From an uncultured Marvinbryantia sp. (lineage in GTDB: Bacteria; Bacillota; Clostridia; Lachnospirales; Lachnospiraceae): a DNA stretch of 64,000 nucleotides. Every line of letters starts with the position of its first letter. Positions within the stretch are counted from its first letter, which is position 1. Both the position numbers and the translations under genes were made by a program. Shown one piece after another: positions 49,461-59,189 of this stretch. The notes below the pieces were generated by a model. The model saw only the letters and a list, made by a program, of their open reading frames with translations, was not told the DNA's origin and did not search any database. The stretch spans positions 1 through 64,000 of the forward strand of contig NZ_CAJKOX010000001.1 of NCBI RefSeq assembly GCF_905201705.1. The letters are read 5' to 3'.

Positions 49461-51983
49461 ATGGTAAACTTAAATAGTGGATGGCAGCTTCATGAAAGCC
49501 GCCTGGATGTTGACAAAAATCAGTGGGCTTCGGTGCTTGCACAGAAAGAGGGCTGGTATGACTGCAGCCTTCCGGCGGATGTCAGAATGCCGCTGCTGGA
49601 GAACGGGGTAATCAAGGAACCGCTGAAAGCCGATTACTGCTTTGAATCCGAATGGATTGAAAAAAGAGCGTGGTGGTTTAAAAAAGAATTTGACAGCGCA
49701 GAGGTGGACTTTGATGATGACATTATCCAGCTTATCCTGGAAGGACTGGATTCCAGAGCGGATATTTTTGTAAACGGAAATTATATTGGGACACATGTCA
49801 GCGTACATTATCCGTTTGTGTATGACATCAAAGGTCTGCTGGTGGAAGGAACCAATACCATTCTTGTCCGTGTGACGACCGGGCTGGAAGAAGTGACGGA
49901 TAAAGACCTTGCGGAGCTGAATTATGCTGTGTGCACAGAATATGACAACGGAGGCAAATACCGCAGCGATAAGAGACGTGCATTTGTCAGAAGACCGCAA
50001 TATACGGTAGGCTGGGACTGGGGCCCAAAGGTTGTGAGCTGCGGGATTACCGGAGGCGCCAGACTGGAAGGACACCGGCAGATCGCACTCAGAGAGGTGT
50101 ATGTGCAGACCGTGGAGGCGGCAGAGACAGCAAAGCTGAAAATAATGCTTAACATCGAAAATCTTGGCTTTATCAGCTCAAGAACCGGCGCCTATAAAAT
50201 CCGGATTTCCTATGATGGTAAAACGGTTTACGAAAGAAGCTGCAGCGATGTACTTCTGACCTCCGGCTATAATTACATAGAGGAAGAAGCTGTGATTGAA
50301 AATGCGCAGCTCTGGTGGCCGAACGGATATGGCAGCCAGCCGCTGTACGATGTGGAAGTGGAAGCTTCCTGCAATGGTGCGACAGAGCACTGGCATAAAA
50401 TGCGTTATGGTATCCGCACAATCAGCATAGATACGTCCGTCATCAGTGGAGAAGACCGAAAGTTTGAATTTCTTGTAAATGGGAAAAAGGTATTCTGCAA
50501 GGGCGGAAACTGGATACCGAATGATTTTATTTACGCGCGTGTGACAGATGAAAAATACCGCGTACTGATTGACGAGGCTATTGAAGCGAACTTCAATATG
50601 CTGCGCATCTGGGGCGGCGGCCTGTATGAGAGGGATTTATTCTACGAGCTCTGCGATGAAAAGGGTATTATGCTGTGGCATGATTTCATGTTTGCGTGCG
50701 CAACGCTTCCGGACCACCGGCAGCAGTTCCGTGAGGAAATACGCAGAGAATTTGATTATCAGACCAAACGTCTGAGAAACCACTGCAGCCTTGCAGTTTT
50801 CTGCGGGTCCAATGAGGTTCATTGGCTGTTTAACCATCTGGATAATCCGAGGTGGGGAATCGAGTTTTCTTATGAGCATGCTTACGGAATGTCACTCATG
50901 AATATACTGGCAAAGGAAATTATCCATGCCAACTGCCCGTCGGTTGCTTACTGGAACAGCTCTCCATACGGCGGAGAACGTCCGAATGACAATTCCCTGG
51001 GTGATATCCATCACTGGAATTGTGCTTTTATGAGCCACAAGATGGAAGAGCGTATCGAGGCAAAGGATTACGATAAAATCGGGGCGAAATTTGTATCAGA
51101 ATACGGCTATGTCGGACCATGCTGCCGGGAAACTATTGAAGAATATATGGACGGACAGCCTCTGGACCGCAGCAGTAAGCTCTGGTGGTGGCACAGCAAT
51201 GTTTTTGAAAAAGGCACTGTGCATACCGCGATCGAGAAAAACTATGTGGATCACGCGGATGAACTGTCTCTGGATGATTACATCACTTACGGCGGACTGG
51301 TTCATGGGCTTATGTATGGCTATTCGCTGGAATCCATGAAATTTAAGGAGCACTGCTACGGCGGACTCATCTGGATGTATAACGATGCATGGGGTGAAGT
51401 TGGCTGGACGATTATTGACTACTATCTGAGAAGAAAAATTCCGTTCTATGCGGTAAAGAGAAGCCTGGCGCACCGGAAGTTTGCAATGCGTGTGGTAGAT
51501 GGGGATGTGGTTCTGCAGGGCATCAATGACCTGCCGGAAACAATGGAAGTGACCGGACGGTTTGGATGGATTTCCTTTGACGGAAAAGAGCAGGAGCTGC
51601 GGGATGTTTCGTTCCGTATGGAGGCAGGAGAGAGAACTTATCTTCTGCGCGAAAAGCTGCCGCAGAAGGACTTTACAAAAGGAACAATGGTTCTTTACGT
51701 TGATTCGCCGGAAATTGCAAATGCATGGCTTCGCATGGATGATATGAGAAAGCTGGCTGTTCCGGAGGCGGATGTGACCTGCCTGGAAGACCGGCGGGAG
51801 GGCGATGACCGTATTATCAGAGTTACCTGCAATACCTTTGCACACGCGGTACATGTCGATGGAAACTGGAAATGCTCCGATAATTATTTTGATTTGCTTC
51901 CGGGGGAGGAAAAGACATTTACCGTGAAGGACGCCGGAGAGAACGCGCTTACCGTTTCTGCGGTAAACTGGCAGAGCATGTAA
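49461..51983 (+). CDS. GH2 beta-mannosidase
   Basis: 840 residues from ATG 49461 (GGAGG five bases before). Jelly-roll start (LNSGWQLHESRL), Ig-like parts, and barrel with NFNMLRIWGGGLYERDLFYE. Acid/base E452 in FCGSNEVHW, nucleophile E547 in FVSEYGYVGP. WHDFMFACATLPD and the ~840 length are those of beta-mannosidases rather than galactosidases. No signal peptide, so it removes terminal beta-mannose from imported oligosaccharides (mannobiose or N-glycan/mannan fragments). Same direction as the ABC genes. Confidence 0.92.
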   Translation: MVNLNSGWQLHESRLDVDKNQWASVLAQKEGWYDCSLPADVRMPLLENGVIKEPLKADYCFESEWIEKRAWWFKKEFDSAEVDFDDDIIQLILEGLDSRADIFVNGNYIGTHVSVHYPFVYDIKGLLVEGTNTILVRVTTGLEEVTDKDLAELNYAVCTEYDNGGKYRSDKRRAFVRRPQYTVGWDWGPKVVSCGITGGARLEGHRQIALREVYVQTVEAAETAKLKIMLNIENLGFISSRTGAYKIRISYDGKTVYERSCSDVLLTSGYNYIEEEAVIENAQLWWPNGYGSQPLYDVEVEASCNGATEHWHKMRYGIRTISIDTSVISGEDRKFEFLVNGKKVFCKGGNWIPNDFIYARVTDEKYRVLIDEAIEANFNMLRIWGGGLYERDLFYELCDEKGIMLWHDFMFACATLPDHRQQFREEIRREFDYQTKRLRNHCSLAVFCGSNEVHWLFNHLDNPRWGIEFSYEHAYGMSLMNILAKEIIHANCPSVAYWNSSPYGGERPNDNSLGDIHHWNCAFMSHKMEERIEAKDYDKIGAKFVSEYGYVGPCCRETIEEYMDGQPLDRSSKLWWWHSNVFEKGTVHTAIEKNYVDHADELSLDDYITYGGLVHGLMYGYSLESMKFKEHCYGGLIWMYNDAWGEVGWTIIDYYLRRKIPFYAVKRSLAHRKFAMRVVDGDVVLQGINDLPETMEVTGRFGWISFDGKEQELRDVSFRMEAGERTYLLREKLPQKDFTKGTMVLYVDSPEIANAWLRMDDMRKLAVPEADVTCLEDRREGDDRIIRVTCNTFAHAVHVDGNWKCSDNYFDLLPGEEKTFTVKDAGENALTVSAVNWQSM

Positions 51984-52034
51984 AGGTATCCGCGGCGCGG
52001 CGGAACAGGAATAATTGAGAAGAAGAGGGATGAC

Positions 52035-52799
52035 ATGAAACGCTCAGAAATAAATGCAGCAATTCTTTATGTGATGAAGGCACTGCGGGAAAATAAATTC
52101 CCGCTGCCTCCCTTCGCTTATTATACGCCGGAATACTGGCGGACTGTAGATGAGAGCGAGGTGGAAATTGCCGATAATATGCTCGGATGGGACATTACGG
52201 ATTTTGGCTATGGAGATTTCGAGAAAATTGGTCTTTCCGTATTTACGTTTCGGAATGGAAATTATAATTTTCCGGAAAAATATCCCAAAAATTATGCGGA
52301 AAAAATACTTTTTGTGAGAGACGGTCAGATTCTGCCATTTCATTATCACTGGTATAAACGGGAAGATATTATTAACCGCGGAGGCGGGGATCTGGAGATT
52401 ACCGTATATAATTGTACAGAAGACGATTTTGCCGACGTGGAGGGCGGAAGAGCAGGTAAACCGGGGAAATTTGCGGATACCGATGTACATACTGTTATAG
52501 ACGGAAAAAAGGTGACGGTTCCGGCAGGCGGGAAAATCGTCTTAAAGCCCGGACAGTCCATAGCTATCGAGCCCGGACAGTACCATCAGTGGCAGGGCGT
52601 TCCGGGAACCGGCGATGTGATTTTGTTTGAAGTATCCGCCACCAACGATGACAATATCGATAACCGTTTTTACACGAGCGGCAGGCGGATTCCGGATGTG
52701 ACGGAAGATGAAGAACCGGAATATCTGATGTTTGCTGATTATAAGAAGTATTATAATCCTGTTGCGCTCCGTGCGCATGGAGAAGCCGCAGAATTTTAA
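52035..52799 (+). CDS. D-lyxose/D-mannose ketol-isomerase (cupin)
   Basis: 254 residues. Cupin metal site in QILPFHYHWYKREDIINRGG (HxH...E) and IEPGQYHQWQGVPG (late His). This is the D-lyxose isomerase family (YdaE type), whose members also convert mannose to fructose. After beta-mannosidase it would turn released mannose into fructose. No kinase is encoded here. Last gene of the mannoside operon. Confidence 0.88.
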   Translation: MKRSEINAAILYVMKALRENKFPLPPFAYYTPEYWRTVDESEVEIADNMLGWDITDFGYGDFEKIGLSVFTFRNGNYNFPEKYPKNYAEKILFVRDGQILPFHYHWYKREDIINRGGGDLEITVYNCTEDDFADVEGGRAGKPGKFADTDVHTVIDGKKVTVPAGGKIVLKPGQSIAIEPGQYHQWQGVPGTGDVILFEVSATNDDNIDNRFYTSGRRIPDVTEDEEPEYLMFADYKKYYNPVALRAHGEAAEF

Positions 52800-52875
52800 A
52801 TAAGGGTTTCCCCTTGTATTCAGATTCCTTCTTTGCTAAAATATGAAATGCAGATTGTACTGCAGAAAGAAGGGA

Positions 52876-54237
52876 ATGCTTTTGGGAAAGAAGCTGGATC
52901 TGATTCATGGGAACCCGGGAAAGTCCTTGTTTTTATTTGCATTACCCATGATTATCGGAAATCTGTTCCAGCAGTTTTACAACATGGCAGATTCCATAAT
53001 CGTGGGTAATTATGTTGGTGAGGATGCGCTTGCGGCGGTAGGAGCGTCGTACTCCTTCACGACGGTTTTTATTATGATAGCAATCGGCGGAGGGATCGGC
53101 GCCTCGGTACTGGCAAGCCAGTATCTCGGAGCAGAAAAATACCGGGAAATGAAAACAGCAATTTATACGTTCCTGGTTACGTTCGCTGTGTTCAGTATTT
53201 TGCTGGCAGTGTTTGGATTTTTCTGCAATCCGCATATTCTCAGGGTGCTTGGCACGCCGGAAAATATATACGACGACGCTGTGCTGTACCTGCAGATTTA
53301 TTTTATCGGCCTGCCGTTTATGTTTATGTACAACGTTCTTTCGGCCGATTTTAATGCGCTTGGGCGATCAAATATTCCGCTGGCGCTGCTGATTTTTTCA
53401 TCGCTTTTGAATATCGCGCTGGATCTCTGGATGGTGAATGGGTTCCGGCTGGGAGTTGCCGGAGTGGCGATCGCCACAGTAATCGCGCAGGGCGTTTCTT
53501 GTGTAATTTCCTTTGTTATTCTGATGCGTCTGCTAAAGAATTACAAATCGGATACCAGCCCGGCGGCATTTGATACCGGAATGTTTTCAAACGGTGTGAA
53601 GATCGCGATACCCTCTATCGTACAGCAGTCGATCGTCAGCATTGGAATGCTGCTCACACAGTCGGCGGTGAATCAGTTTGGCTCTTCTGCGCTCGCTGGA
53701 TATTCTGCCGGGATGCGTCTGGAGTCCCTGTGCATTGTGCCGATGATCGCCACCGGAAACGCAATGTCTACCTTTGCTGCGCAGAATCTGGGAGCAAAGC
53801 AGCATAAGCGTGTGGTTGAAGGCTATCATGCGGCGACAAAAATTGTGCTTGGTTTTGGGGCGGTGTTGATTATTATTTCACAGCTTTTTTACCGTCCGAT
53901 CGTTTCAATCTTTGTAAAAGAAAGTGTGTCGCCGGTTGCGTTTTCTACGGGAGCGGCTTATTTTCGTTTCGTCGGATGGTTCTTCGCATTTCTTGGCATG
54001 AAGGCAACTACCGACGGTATTCTCCGCGCTTCCGGAGATGTGAAGGTATATATGGCTGCGAATCTGATTAATCTGTGCATTCGTGTAACGGTTGCTCAGC
54101 TAGGTTCTCCGGTTTTTGGAATCGAGGTTATCTGGTATGCCGTTCCGCTGGGCTGGTTTGTTAATTTTCTGATCTCCTATTTCTGGTACCGAACAGGAAA
54201 CTGGAAGCGGAAGAATCTGGTTGAGGGGACTGTGTAA
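52876..54237 (+). CDS. MATE-family efflux transporter (second copy)
   Basis: 453 residues from ATG 52876; TTG 52882, six bases after AAGGG, is an alternative. Twelve membrane segments. LDLIHGNPGKSLFLFALPMI and QFYNMADSIIVGNYVGEDAL match the group seen at 28145-29470, and FGSSALAGYSAGMRLESL is the second-half motif. Drug or metabolite export. The last codons overlap a tandem repeat. Confidence 0.9.
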   Translation: MLLGKKLDLIHGNPGKSLFLFALPMIIGNLFQQFYNMADSIIVGNYVGEDALAAVGASYSFTTVFIMIAIGGGIGASVLASQYLGAEKYREMKTAIYTFLVTFAVFSILLAVFGFFCNPHILRVLGTPENIYDDAVLYLQIYFIGLPFMFMYNVLSADFNALGRSNIPLALLIFSSLLNIALDLWMVNGFRLGVAGVAIATVIAQGVSCVISFVILMRLLKNYKSDTSPAAFDTGMFSNGVKIAIPSIVQQSIVSIGMLLTQSAVNQFGSSALAGYSAGMRLESLCIVPMIATGNAMSTFAAQNLGAKQHKRVVEGYHAATKIVLGFGAVLIIISQLFYRPIVSIFVKESVSPVAFSTGAAYFRFVGWFFAFLGMKATTDGILRASGDVKVYMAANLINLCIRVTVAQLGSPVFGIEVIWYAVPLGWFVNFLISYFWYRTGNWKRKNLVEGTV

Positions 54238-54310
54238 CAGGAAGCAAAAGAACCTGATCAGGGGACTGTGTAAACAGGAAGCGAATGAACCTGGTTGAGG
54301 ACTGTGCGAA
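54192..54310 (+). repeat. Degenerate ~37-bp tandem repeat over the MATE stop codon
   Basis: Three imperfect units (core ACAGGAAGC...GAACCTGGTTGAGG then GACTGTG). The first encodes the transporter's end (KRKNLVEGTV); the next two are duplicated behind the stop. Confidence 0.75.
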
Positions 54311-54341
54311 TAGAAAACGGTATATTAGGCGAGGATGAGCG

Positions 54342-55637
54342 ATGGTAACATTATCGAATTTGCAGGCACGGCAGTTTTTGTTATTAAAGCACGGACTGCT
54401 CGGCAGCTATAAATTTTCCGGGAAAGAGGGCGCGCTGGATTTTGTCAGACAGGCGGGCTGCATCCAGTTTGATCCGGTGGATGTCTGCGGTAAAAACGCG
54501 GAGCTTACGCTGCAGTCCAGAGTGAAGGGATTTCGCAAGCAGACGCTTTATGAGCTTTTATATAAGGATCGGGCGCTGCTGGACTATCCCGATAAAAATT
54601 TGTCGATTATTCTGACGGAGGATTTTCCATATTTTTTGAGATACCGGCAGGCAGCAAGAGAGGGCGGACGCAGCTTTGAAGGTCTGGCGGAGCTGGAACG
54701 AAAGACACTGGACTATATAGCGCACAACGGACCGGTCAGCTCCGATACACTGCCGGTTTCCGGTACTATGTTCTGGCATTCTCATATCCACTGGAGCGGG
54801 AACTGGGGTGGGCAGACGAACGCCGCGCGGGCGGTTCTGGAGCAGTTATACTCCACCGGAGAATTGGTTATCTACAGTAAAAACGGTTCGCGGAAAATCT
54901 ACGACCTTGCGGAAAAACATATTTCACCCGATATTCTGAATGCGGATGATCCGCTGCCGGAGGAATTTGCACATCAGAAATGGCGTGTGCTGCGCCGTAT
55001 TGGAGCGGTTGGGCTTTTGTGGAACCGTCCGTCGGATGCCTGGCTGAATATCTGGAATCTGAAAGCCCCACAGCGCGATGAAATATTTCGGCAGTTATTG
55101 GAGGAAGAGAAAATTGCAGAGGTAAAGGTGGAGGGGATCAAAAATATTTTATATTGCAGAAGCGAGGACCTGCCGCTGCTGGATACTGTGCGGCAGAAGG
55201 TGTCATACGCTCCGCGCTGTGAGCTTCTCGCCCCGCTGGACTGTATGATGTGGGACCGGAAGCTGATAAAGGCATTGTTTGGCTTTGATTATACCTGGGA
55301 AATCTATACGCCTGCCGAAAAGCGGAAATATGGTTTTTATGTGCTGCCTGTGATCTATGGAGATAAATTTGCGGGAAGGGCGGAGATAGCAGCAGATAAA
55401 AAGACGGATACGCTGATCGTGAAAAATATCTGGTATGAGGAGGGCGTAAAGCAGAATAAAACATTGGCGGCTGCAATTGACAAATGTATGAGGCGCTTTG
55501 CACGCTTCAATGAATGCGGCAATATTGCCAGGCAGGATAAGCCAATGGGAGGAGGACTTGACCCTTACGGGAATAAAAGAGCCGGCGAAAGCGGATGCAG
55601 ATATGACAGGACAACGGGAGGAATGAGCTGTGAATAA
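54342..55637 (+). CDS. YcaQ/AlkX-type winged-helix DNA glycosylase
   Basis: 431 residues. HTH_42 (DUF1006) family: LSNLQARQFLLLKHGLLG, catalytic-type QFD motif in CIQFDPVDVCGKN, RLGAV-like RRIGAVGLLWNRP, late LAPLDCMMWDRKLIKALFGF and RAEIAADKKTDTL. The YcaQ branch with Q-phi-D removes alkylated bases from interstrand crosslinks. It overlaps the start of the DMT permease by eight bases. Protective DNA repair role is inferred from the family. Confidence 0.85.
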   Translation: MVTLSNLQARQFLLLKHGLLGSYKFSGKEGALDFVRQAGCIQFDPVDVCGKNAELTLQSRVKGFRKQTLYELLYKDRALLDYPDKNLSIILTEDFPYFLRYRQAAREGGRSFEGLAELERKTLDYIAHNGPVSSDTLPVSGTMFWHSHIHWSGNWGGQTNAARAVLEQLYSTGELVIYSKNGSRKIYDLAEKHISPDILNADDPLPEEFAHQKWRVLRRIGAVGLLWNRPSDAWLNIWNLKAPQRDEIFRQLLEEEKIAEVKVEGIKNILYCRSEDLPLLDTVRQKVSYAPRCELLAPLDCMMWDRKLIKALFGFDYTWEIYTPAEKRKYGFYVLPVIYGDKFAGRAEIAADKKTDTLIVKNIWYEEGVKQNKTLAAAIDKCMRRFARFNECGNIARQDKPMGGGLDPYGNKRAGESGCRYDRTTGGMSCE

Positions 55638-56496
55638 AGAAAATTATGTGCGCGGAATGCTGATGATTATTTTGTCGGCGTTTTGTTTTGCGTGTATGAA
55701 TGTATGTGTACGGTTATCCGGGGATCTGCCGTTTGTGCAGAAGAGCTTTTTCCGCAATTTTGTGGCGGCAGTATTTGCGGGGATCGTGATCGCAAAAAAC
55801 CATACTTCGCTGAAGATTGACAGGGAGTGCCGTATTCCGCTGGCAATGCGGTGCGTGTTTGGTACGGCAGGGATCCTCTGCAACTTTTATGCCGTGGATC
55901 ACTTGATGGTGGCGGATGCTTCTATTTTAAATAAGCTGTCTCCGTTTTTTGCAATTATGTTTTCGTTTCTTCTGCTGAAAGAAAAAATAACGCATATTCA
56001 GACTGCCTGTGTGGCGCTTGCGTTTGCGGGCTGTTTGTTTATTGTAAAACCGGGATTCCAGAATGCGGCGTTCATTCCTGCAATGGTCGGGGTGTGCGGC
56101 GGTCTCGGGGCCGGAATTGCATATACCATGGTGCGAAAGCTGGGTACCCAGGGCTTAAAGGGGCCGGTTATTGTGTTTTATTTTTCCCTGTTTTCCTGCC
56201 TGTGTGTTATTCCATGGATGGCATTAAACTTTGTGCCTATGAGTGCAGGGCAGATTGGAACGCTTCTGCTTGCCGGATTATTTGCCGCTGGCGGTCAGTT
56301 TTCGATTACAGCCGCATATACCTATGCGCCGGCGAGGAAAATTTCAATTTACGATTATTCGCAGATTATTTTTTCGACGATTCTGGGCTTCCTGATATTT
56401 GGGGAAGTTCCGGATGTGTATAGTTTTGTCGGATATGGACTGATTATTGCGGCGTCCTTCTTTATGTTCCTGTATAACCAGAAGCGGGATGCGTGA
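55630..56496 (+). CDS. EamA/DMT-family permease
   Basis: 288 residues from GTG 55630 (GGGAGGA eight bases before), overlapping the previous gene. Ten membrane segments in two EamA repeats: FCFACMNVCVRLSGDLPFVQ, LNKLSPFFAIMFSFLLLKEK, FSITAAYTYAPARKISIYDY, IIFSTILGFLIFGEVPD. Exports or imports a small metabolite; substrate unknown. Confidence 0.9.
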   Translation: MNKENYVRGMLMIILSAFCFACMNVCVRLSGDLPFVQKSFFRNFVAAVFAGIVIAKNHTSLKIDRECRIPLAMRCVFGTAGILCNFYAVDHLMVADASILNKLSPFFAIMFSFLLLKEKITHIQTACVALAFAGCLFIVKPGFQNAAFIPAMVGVCGGLGAGIAYTMVRKLGTQGLKGPVIVFYFSLFSCLCVIPWMALNFVPMSAGQIGTLLLAGLFAAGGQFSITAAYTYAPARKISIYDYSQIIFSTILGFLIFGEVPDVYSFVGYGLIIAASFFMFLYNQKRDA

Positions 56497-56639
56497 TAAA
56501 TCCGTCTGTAAGAATATGAACGAGGATGCTCTTTTGTATCAATGCAGGAAGAGCATCCTCAAATTTTTGCCCCACGGAAGAAATTTACGGATGTCCGATG
56601 AAACAAAAAAGTTTTTCGGAAACAGTCAAAAGCGTTTTT

Positions 56640-58487
56640 CTAACATATCCCCACGCGGAAGCGCACCCGTGCAAACGCTATTTCGTCGTTGGGCTGGATT
56701 TTAACAGGATCTTTAATGGCAAGCCGCTGTCCATTTAAAAAAGTGCCGTTTGTAGAATTCATATCGCAGAGGTAGTAGTCGTTTGCATAGCGCTCGATTT
56801 TTGCATGAATGCGGCTCACAGAAGAATGCTCCAGCACAATATCAGATTCGGAAGAAAGCTTTCCGATAATATAACAGTTATCCTCCAGGACAATGCTTTC
56901 CCTGCGGCGGGGATCCATGCTGATAAGAACAAGGTGAGGGTCGTAATCGCCGTTTTCCTCGTAAAGCACACCGGTGTCGCCAAGCCGATGTTTTTTCTCG
57001 TTGTCCATTTGCGTACTATCTGTATGATATCGGTATGCCGTAGGTTCAGATACATGGGAGGCTTCATAGTATGCCGTAGGTTCGGATACGTGGGAGGCTC
57101 CATAGTATGCCGTGGGTTCGGATACATGGGAGGCTTCATAGTATGCCGTAGGTTCGGATACATGGGAGGCTCCATAGTATGCCGTGGGTTCGGATACATG
57201 GGAGGCTTCATAATATGCCAGAGGTTCGTCATGTGTACGGGCAGAACTTTTCTTCCGGGAGCTTCCCCGTGCGGGCTTGCTTTCTCTGGAGGGAAGGACT
57301 TCCTCATGGTAAGGTTCCTCCTGGAAATCTTTCATTGCATCTGCGAGTGCGGTATCCGCATGCTTTTCTTCTCTCTTTTTCTTTTTGCTTTCCAGTGAAA
57401 GACCATAAGCCAAAAGCCCGATCAGCAGGAATATAATACCGCCGATCTGAGTAGTGTCCAGCTTCCAGAGCCACATGGCAATCAATGCAAGAAAAATAGA
57501 GAAAATAAAGCAGACAACAAGGAAAATACGGTTAGAGGTATTCCCTTTTGCAGATGGAGTTTTCCCTGGAGCCCTTTTCTCGGACTTTTCTTTTTTCGGC
57601 GCTGCGATCTTTTTTTCCGCCTGCTTCTTTTTGGGAGAGTCAGAGGAGGATACAGGGAACGCTTCGCTGTGCTCCGTTGCGGAAGGGCAGGAGGTGGAGA
57701 CCCGGTAAGGCGTATTAACATGATATTCACGGGCTTTGGAAGTCCGGTAAGAAGTATCGACATGATATTCACGGGCTTTGGAAGTCCGGTAAGGAGTATC
57801 GACATCATGTTCACGGGATTCGGAGCCCCGGTAAGGTGTATTAACATCATATTCACGGGATTCGGAGGCCTGGTAAGGCGGGCTGTCATTATGTTTGTGC
57901 GGCGTGGTGTCTGAGCGGCAATCCTGACGCAAGGTGTTGTCGGCTTCCGGCCGTCCTGCTTCCTGGAGCAGTCGTTCCAGGCTGTAGTTTTCAATGCGCG
58001 CTTTCCGGTAGATTTCGTATCCGAGCAGCACGGCGGAATTGTCTGTCTGATCCAGATGTTCCAGCAGATAAGCGGTAAGCTCCCGGAAAGACTGCAGCAG
58101 ATCGTTTTGATATCCTGGGAGGTAGCAGAAAAACGGCTCCCTTGATTCGATATCCATATAGATCATGTCCGGCTGCAGCACGATCCGGTCGACGTCCAGA
58201 AGATATTTTTTTACTTCTTTTAAGGTGCGGTGCAGACCGCGCAGCATCGTACGGATGTCCTCAGCATTCAGAAAGCGGCTGTCATAAATATGTTCCATAG
58301 ACTGACGTGAGGTAATATCATAGAAAAAATGACTGCGGCAGTTAATTTTTTTCAGACTGCAGGGCAGCAGACCGCGGATGTGATTTTCCATCAGCATATG
58401 AATGCGGTAGTCATCTTCACGGATGTCGTCGGTCAAATCCGGAACCATATAATTATGCGACATGTCGCGTTTGTATGAAATGTTCAT
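56640..58487 (-). CDS. DUF6382/FHA-domain membrane protein of the Tad locus
   Basis: 615 residues. N-terminal DUF6382-like region (1-~180, HNYMVPDLTDDIREDDYRIH, ITSRQSMEHIYD). A 14-residue repeat linker (about 203-262), a basic stretch, two membrane segments (about 322-375), a second linker of 12-residue SEPTAYYEASHV repeats, then a C-terminal FHA domain (YIIGKLSSESDIVLEHSSVS, RIHAKIERYANDYYLCDMNS, TNGTFLNGQRL). It binds phosphothreonine partners and likely regulates pilus assembly. Last gene of the flp arm, overlapping the TadE gene by four bases. Confidence 0.82.
   Translation of the reverse strand: MNISYKRDMSHNYMVPDLTDDIREDDYRIHMLMENHIRGLLPCSLKKINCRSHFFYDITSRQSMEHIYDSRFLNAEDIRTMLRGLHRTLKEVKKYLLDVDRIVLQPDMIYMDIESREPFFCYLPGYQNDLLQSFRELTAYLLEHLDQTDNSAVLLGYEIYRKARIENYSLERLLQEAGRPEADNTLRQDCRSDTTPHKHNDSPPYQASESREYDVNTPYRGSESREHDVDTPYRTSKAREYHVDTSYRTSKAREYHVNTPYRVSTSCPSATEHSEAFPVSSSDSPKKKQAEKKIAAPKKEKSEKRAPGKTPSAKGNTSNRIFLVVCFIFSIFLALIAMWLWKLDTTQIGGIIFLLIGLLAYGLSLESKKKKREEKHADTALADAMKDFQEEPYHEEVLPSRESKPARGSSRKKSSARTHDEPLAYYEASHVSEPTAYYGASHVSEPTAYYEASHVSEPTAYYGASHVSEPTAYYEASHVSEPTAYRYHTDSTQMDNEKKHRLGDTGVLYEENGDYDPHLVLISMDPRRRESIVLEDNCYIIGKLSSESDIVLEHSSVSRIHAKIERYANDYYLCDMNSTNGTFLNGQRLAIKDPVKIQPNDEIAFARVRFRVGIC
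57034..57228 (-). repeat. 36-bp tandem repeat array in the FHA gene
   Basis: Five 36-bp units plus a partial encode alternating SEPTAYYEASHV and SEPTAYYGASHV, near-identical and so recently expanded. Confidence 0.9.
57705..57880 (-). repeat. 42-bp tandem repeat array in the FHA gene
   Basis: About four 42-bp units encode 14-residue repeats of the type PYRTSKAREYHVNT. Confidence 0.88.
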
Positions 58488-58945
58488 TCTCTGTTCCTCC
58501 TTAGAGCATTGATCACCTTTGAAGCGCCGCGGATTTTCTGGATGCGTCGGGAGGGACGTTCCAGATTCAGCGTGACGCCGGATCTGACAGGCGCTGCGGA
58601 CTGGCCAAAGAAGGGAACCGAAAGACTTGGGAAAGAAAATGTGCCTTTATACGTTACCTGGATCTGGCGCGTGCTTGCTGCAGCGTCGGCGGAAATGTCC
58701 GACGTACCGAGTGTTCTGCCTGTTATCAGCTTTTGAGCGGCTGCTGAAATATCTGTATTTTTATCGTCGGCGTGCAGGCTGGCATAGGAGGCAGCTTCGT
58801 GTGCTGCGCACTGCAGAAAGCTGCGGTCATGCAGAAAAAATCCCATATAAATAATTCCAACCAGAAGCGGAAGAAGGATGCCCATCAAAAGAGAAGCTTC
58901 AATAGTATGGCTCCCGGAAAGCGTAGTATGTTTTAAAATCTTCAT
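58484..58945 (-). CDS. TadE-like pseudopilin 1
   Basis: 153 residues. N-terminal pseudopilin helix SGSHTIEASLLMGILLPLLV (TadE motif with Glu at +5) followed by a short extracytoplasmic domain (GTFSFPSLSVPFFGQSAAPV). Minor pilin of the Tad system, cut by the prepilin peptidase. AAGAGGT before the ATG. Separated from the peptidase gene by a 244-base hairpin-rich spacer. Confidence 0.82.
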   Translation of the reverse strand: MKILKHTTLSGSHTIEASLLMGILLPLLVGIIYMGFFLHDRSFLQCAAHEAASYASLHADDKNTDISAAAQKLITGRTLGTSDISADAAASTRQIQVTYKGTFSFPSLSVPFFGQSAAPVRSGVTLNLERPSRRIQKIRGASKVINALRRNRE

Positions 58946-59019
58946 AAAAGACCTCTTTTCGTTGTTTTATAGTCAAATACCCCGCAGCAGGTCTGCGTTT
59001 CACTTCGGTCGGTACTAAA

Positions 59020-59068
59020 TGTGTGCCATCGGCACACAGCACCGCCAAATGGATGTGCGCGCACATCC
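59020..59068. other. Two strong palindromes in the Tad operon spacer
   Basis: TGTGTGCC-ATC-GGCACACA (59020-59038) and the 18-bp perfect palindrome GGATGTGCGCGCACATCC (59051-59068), within an otherwise empty 58946-59189. No T-run follows. mRNA processing, stability or a protein site is possible. Confidence 0.75.
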
Positions 59069-59189
59069 GCCTGGCCCGATGCTCGCGGGAATAAATGATG
59101 CTGTACATATTGTATAAATGCTGCTGCATATATCGGTCCATATATCGGGCTATGCGCGGCCAAGAAGCTGTTGTCCAAAGAGATTAGCG

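Noticed and set aside
57034..57228. CRISPR-like regular repeats
   Set aside because: Units are contiguous without spacers and in frame in a coding gene.
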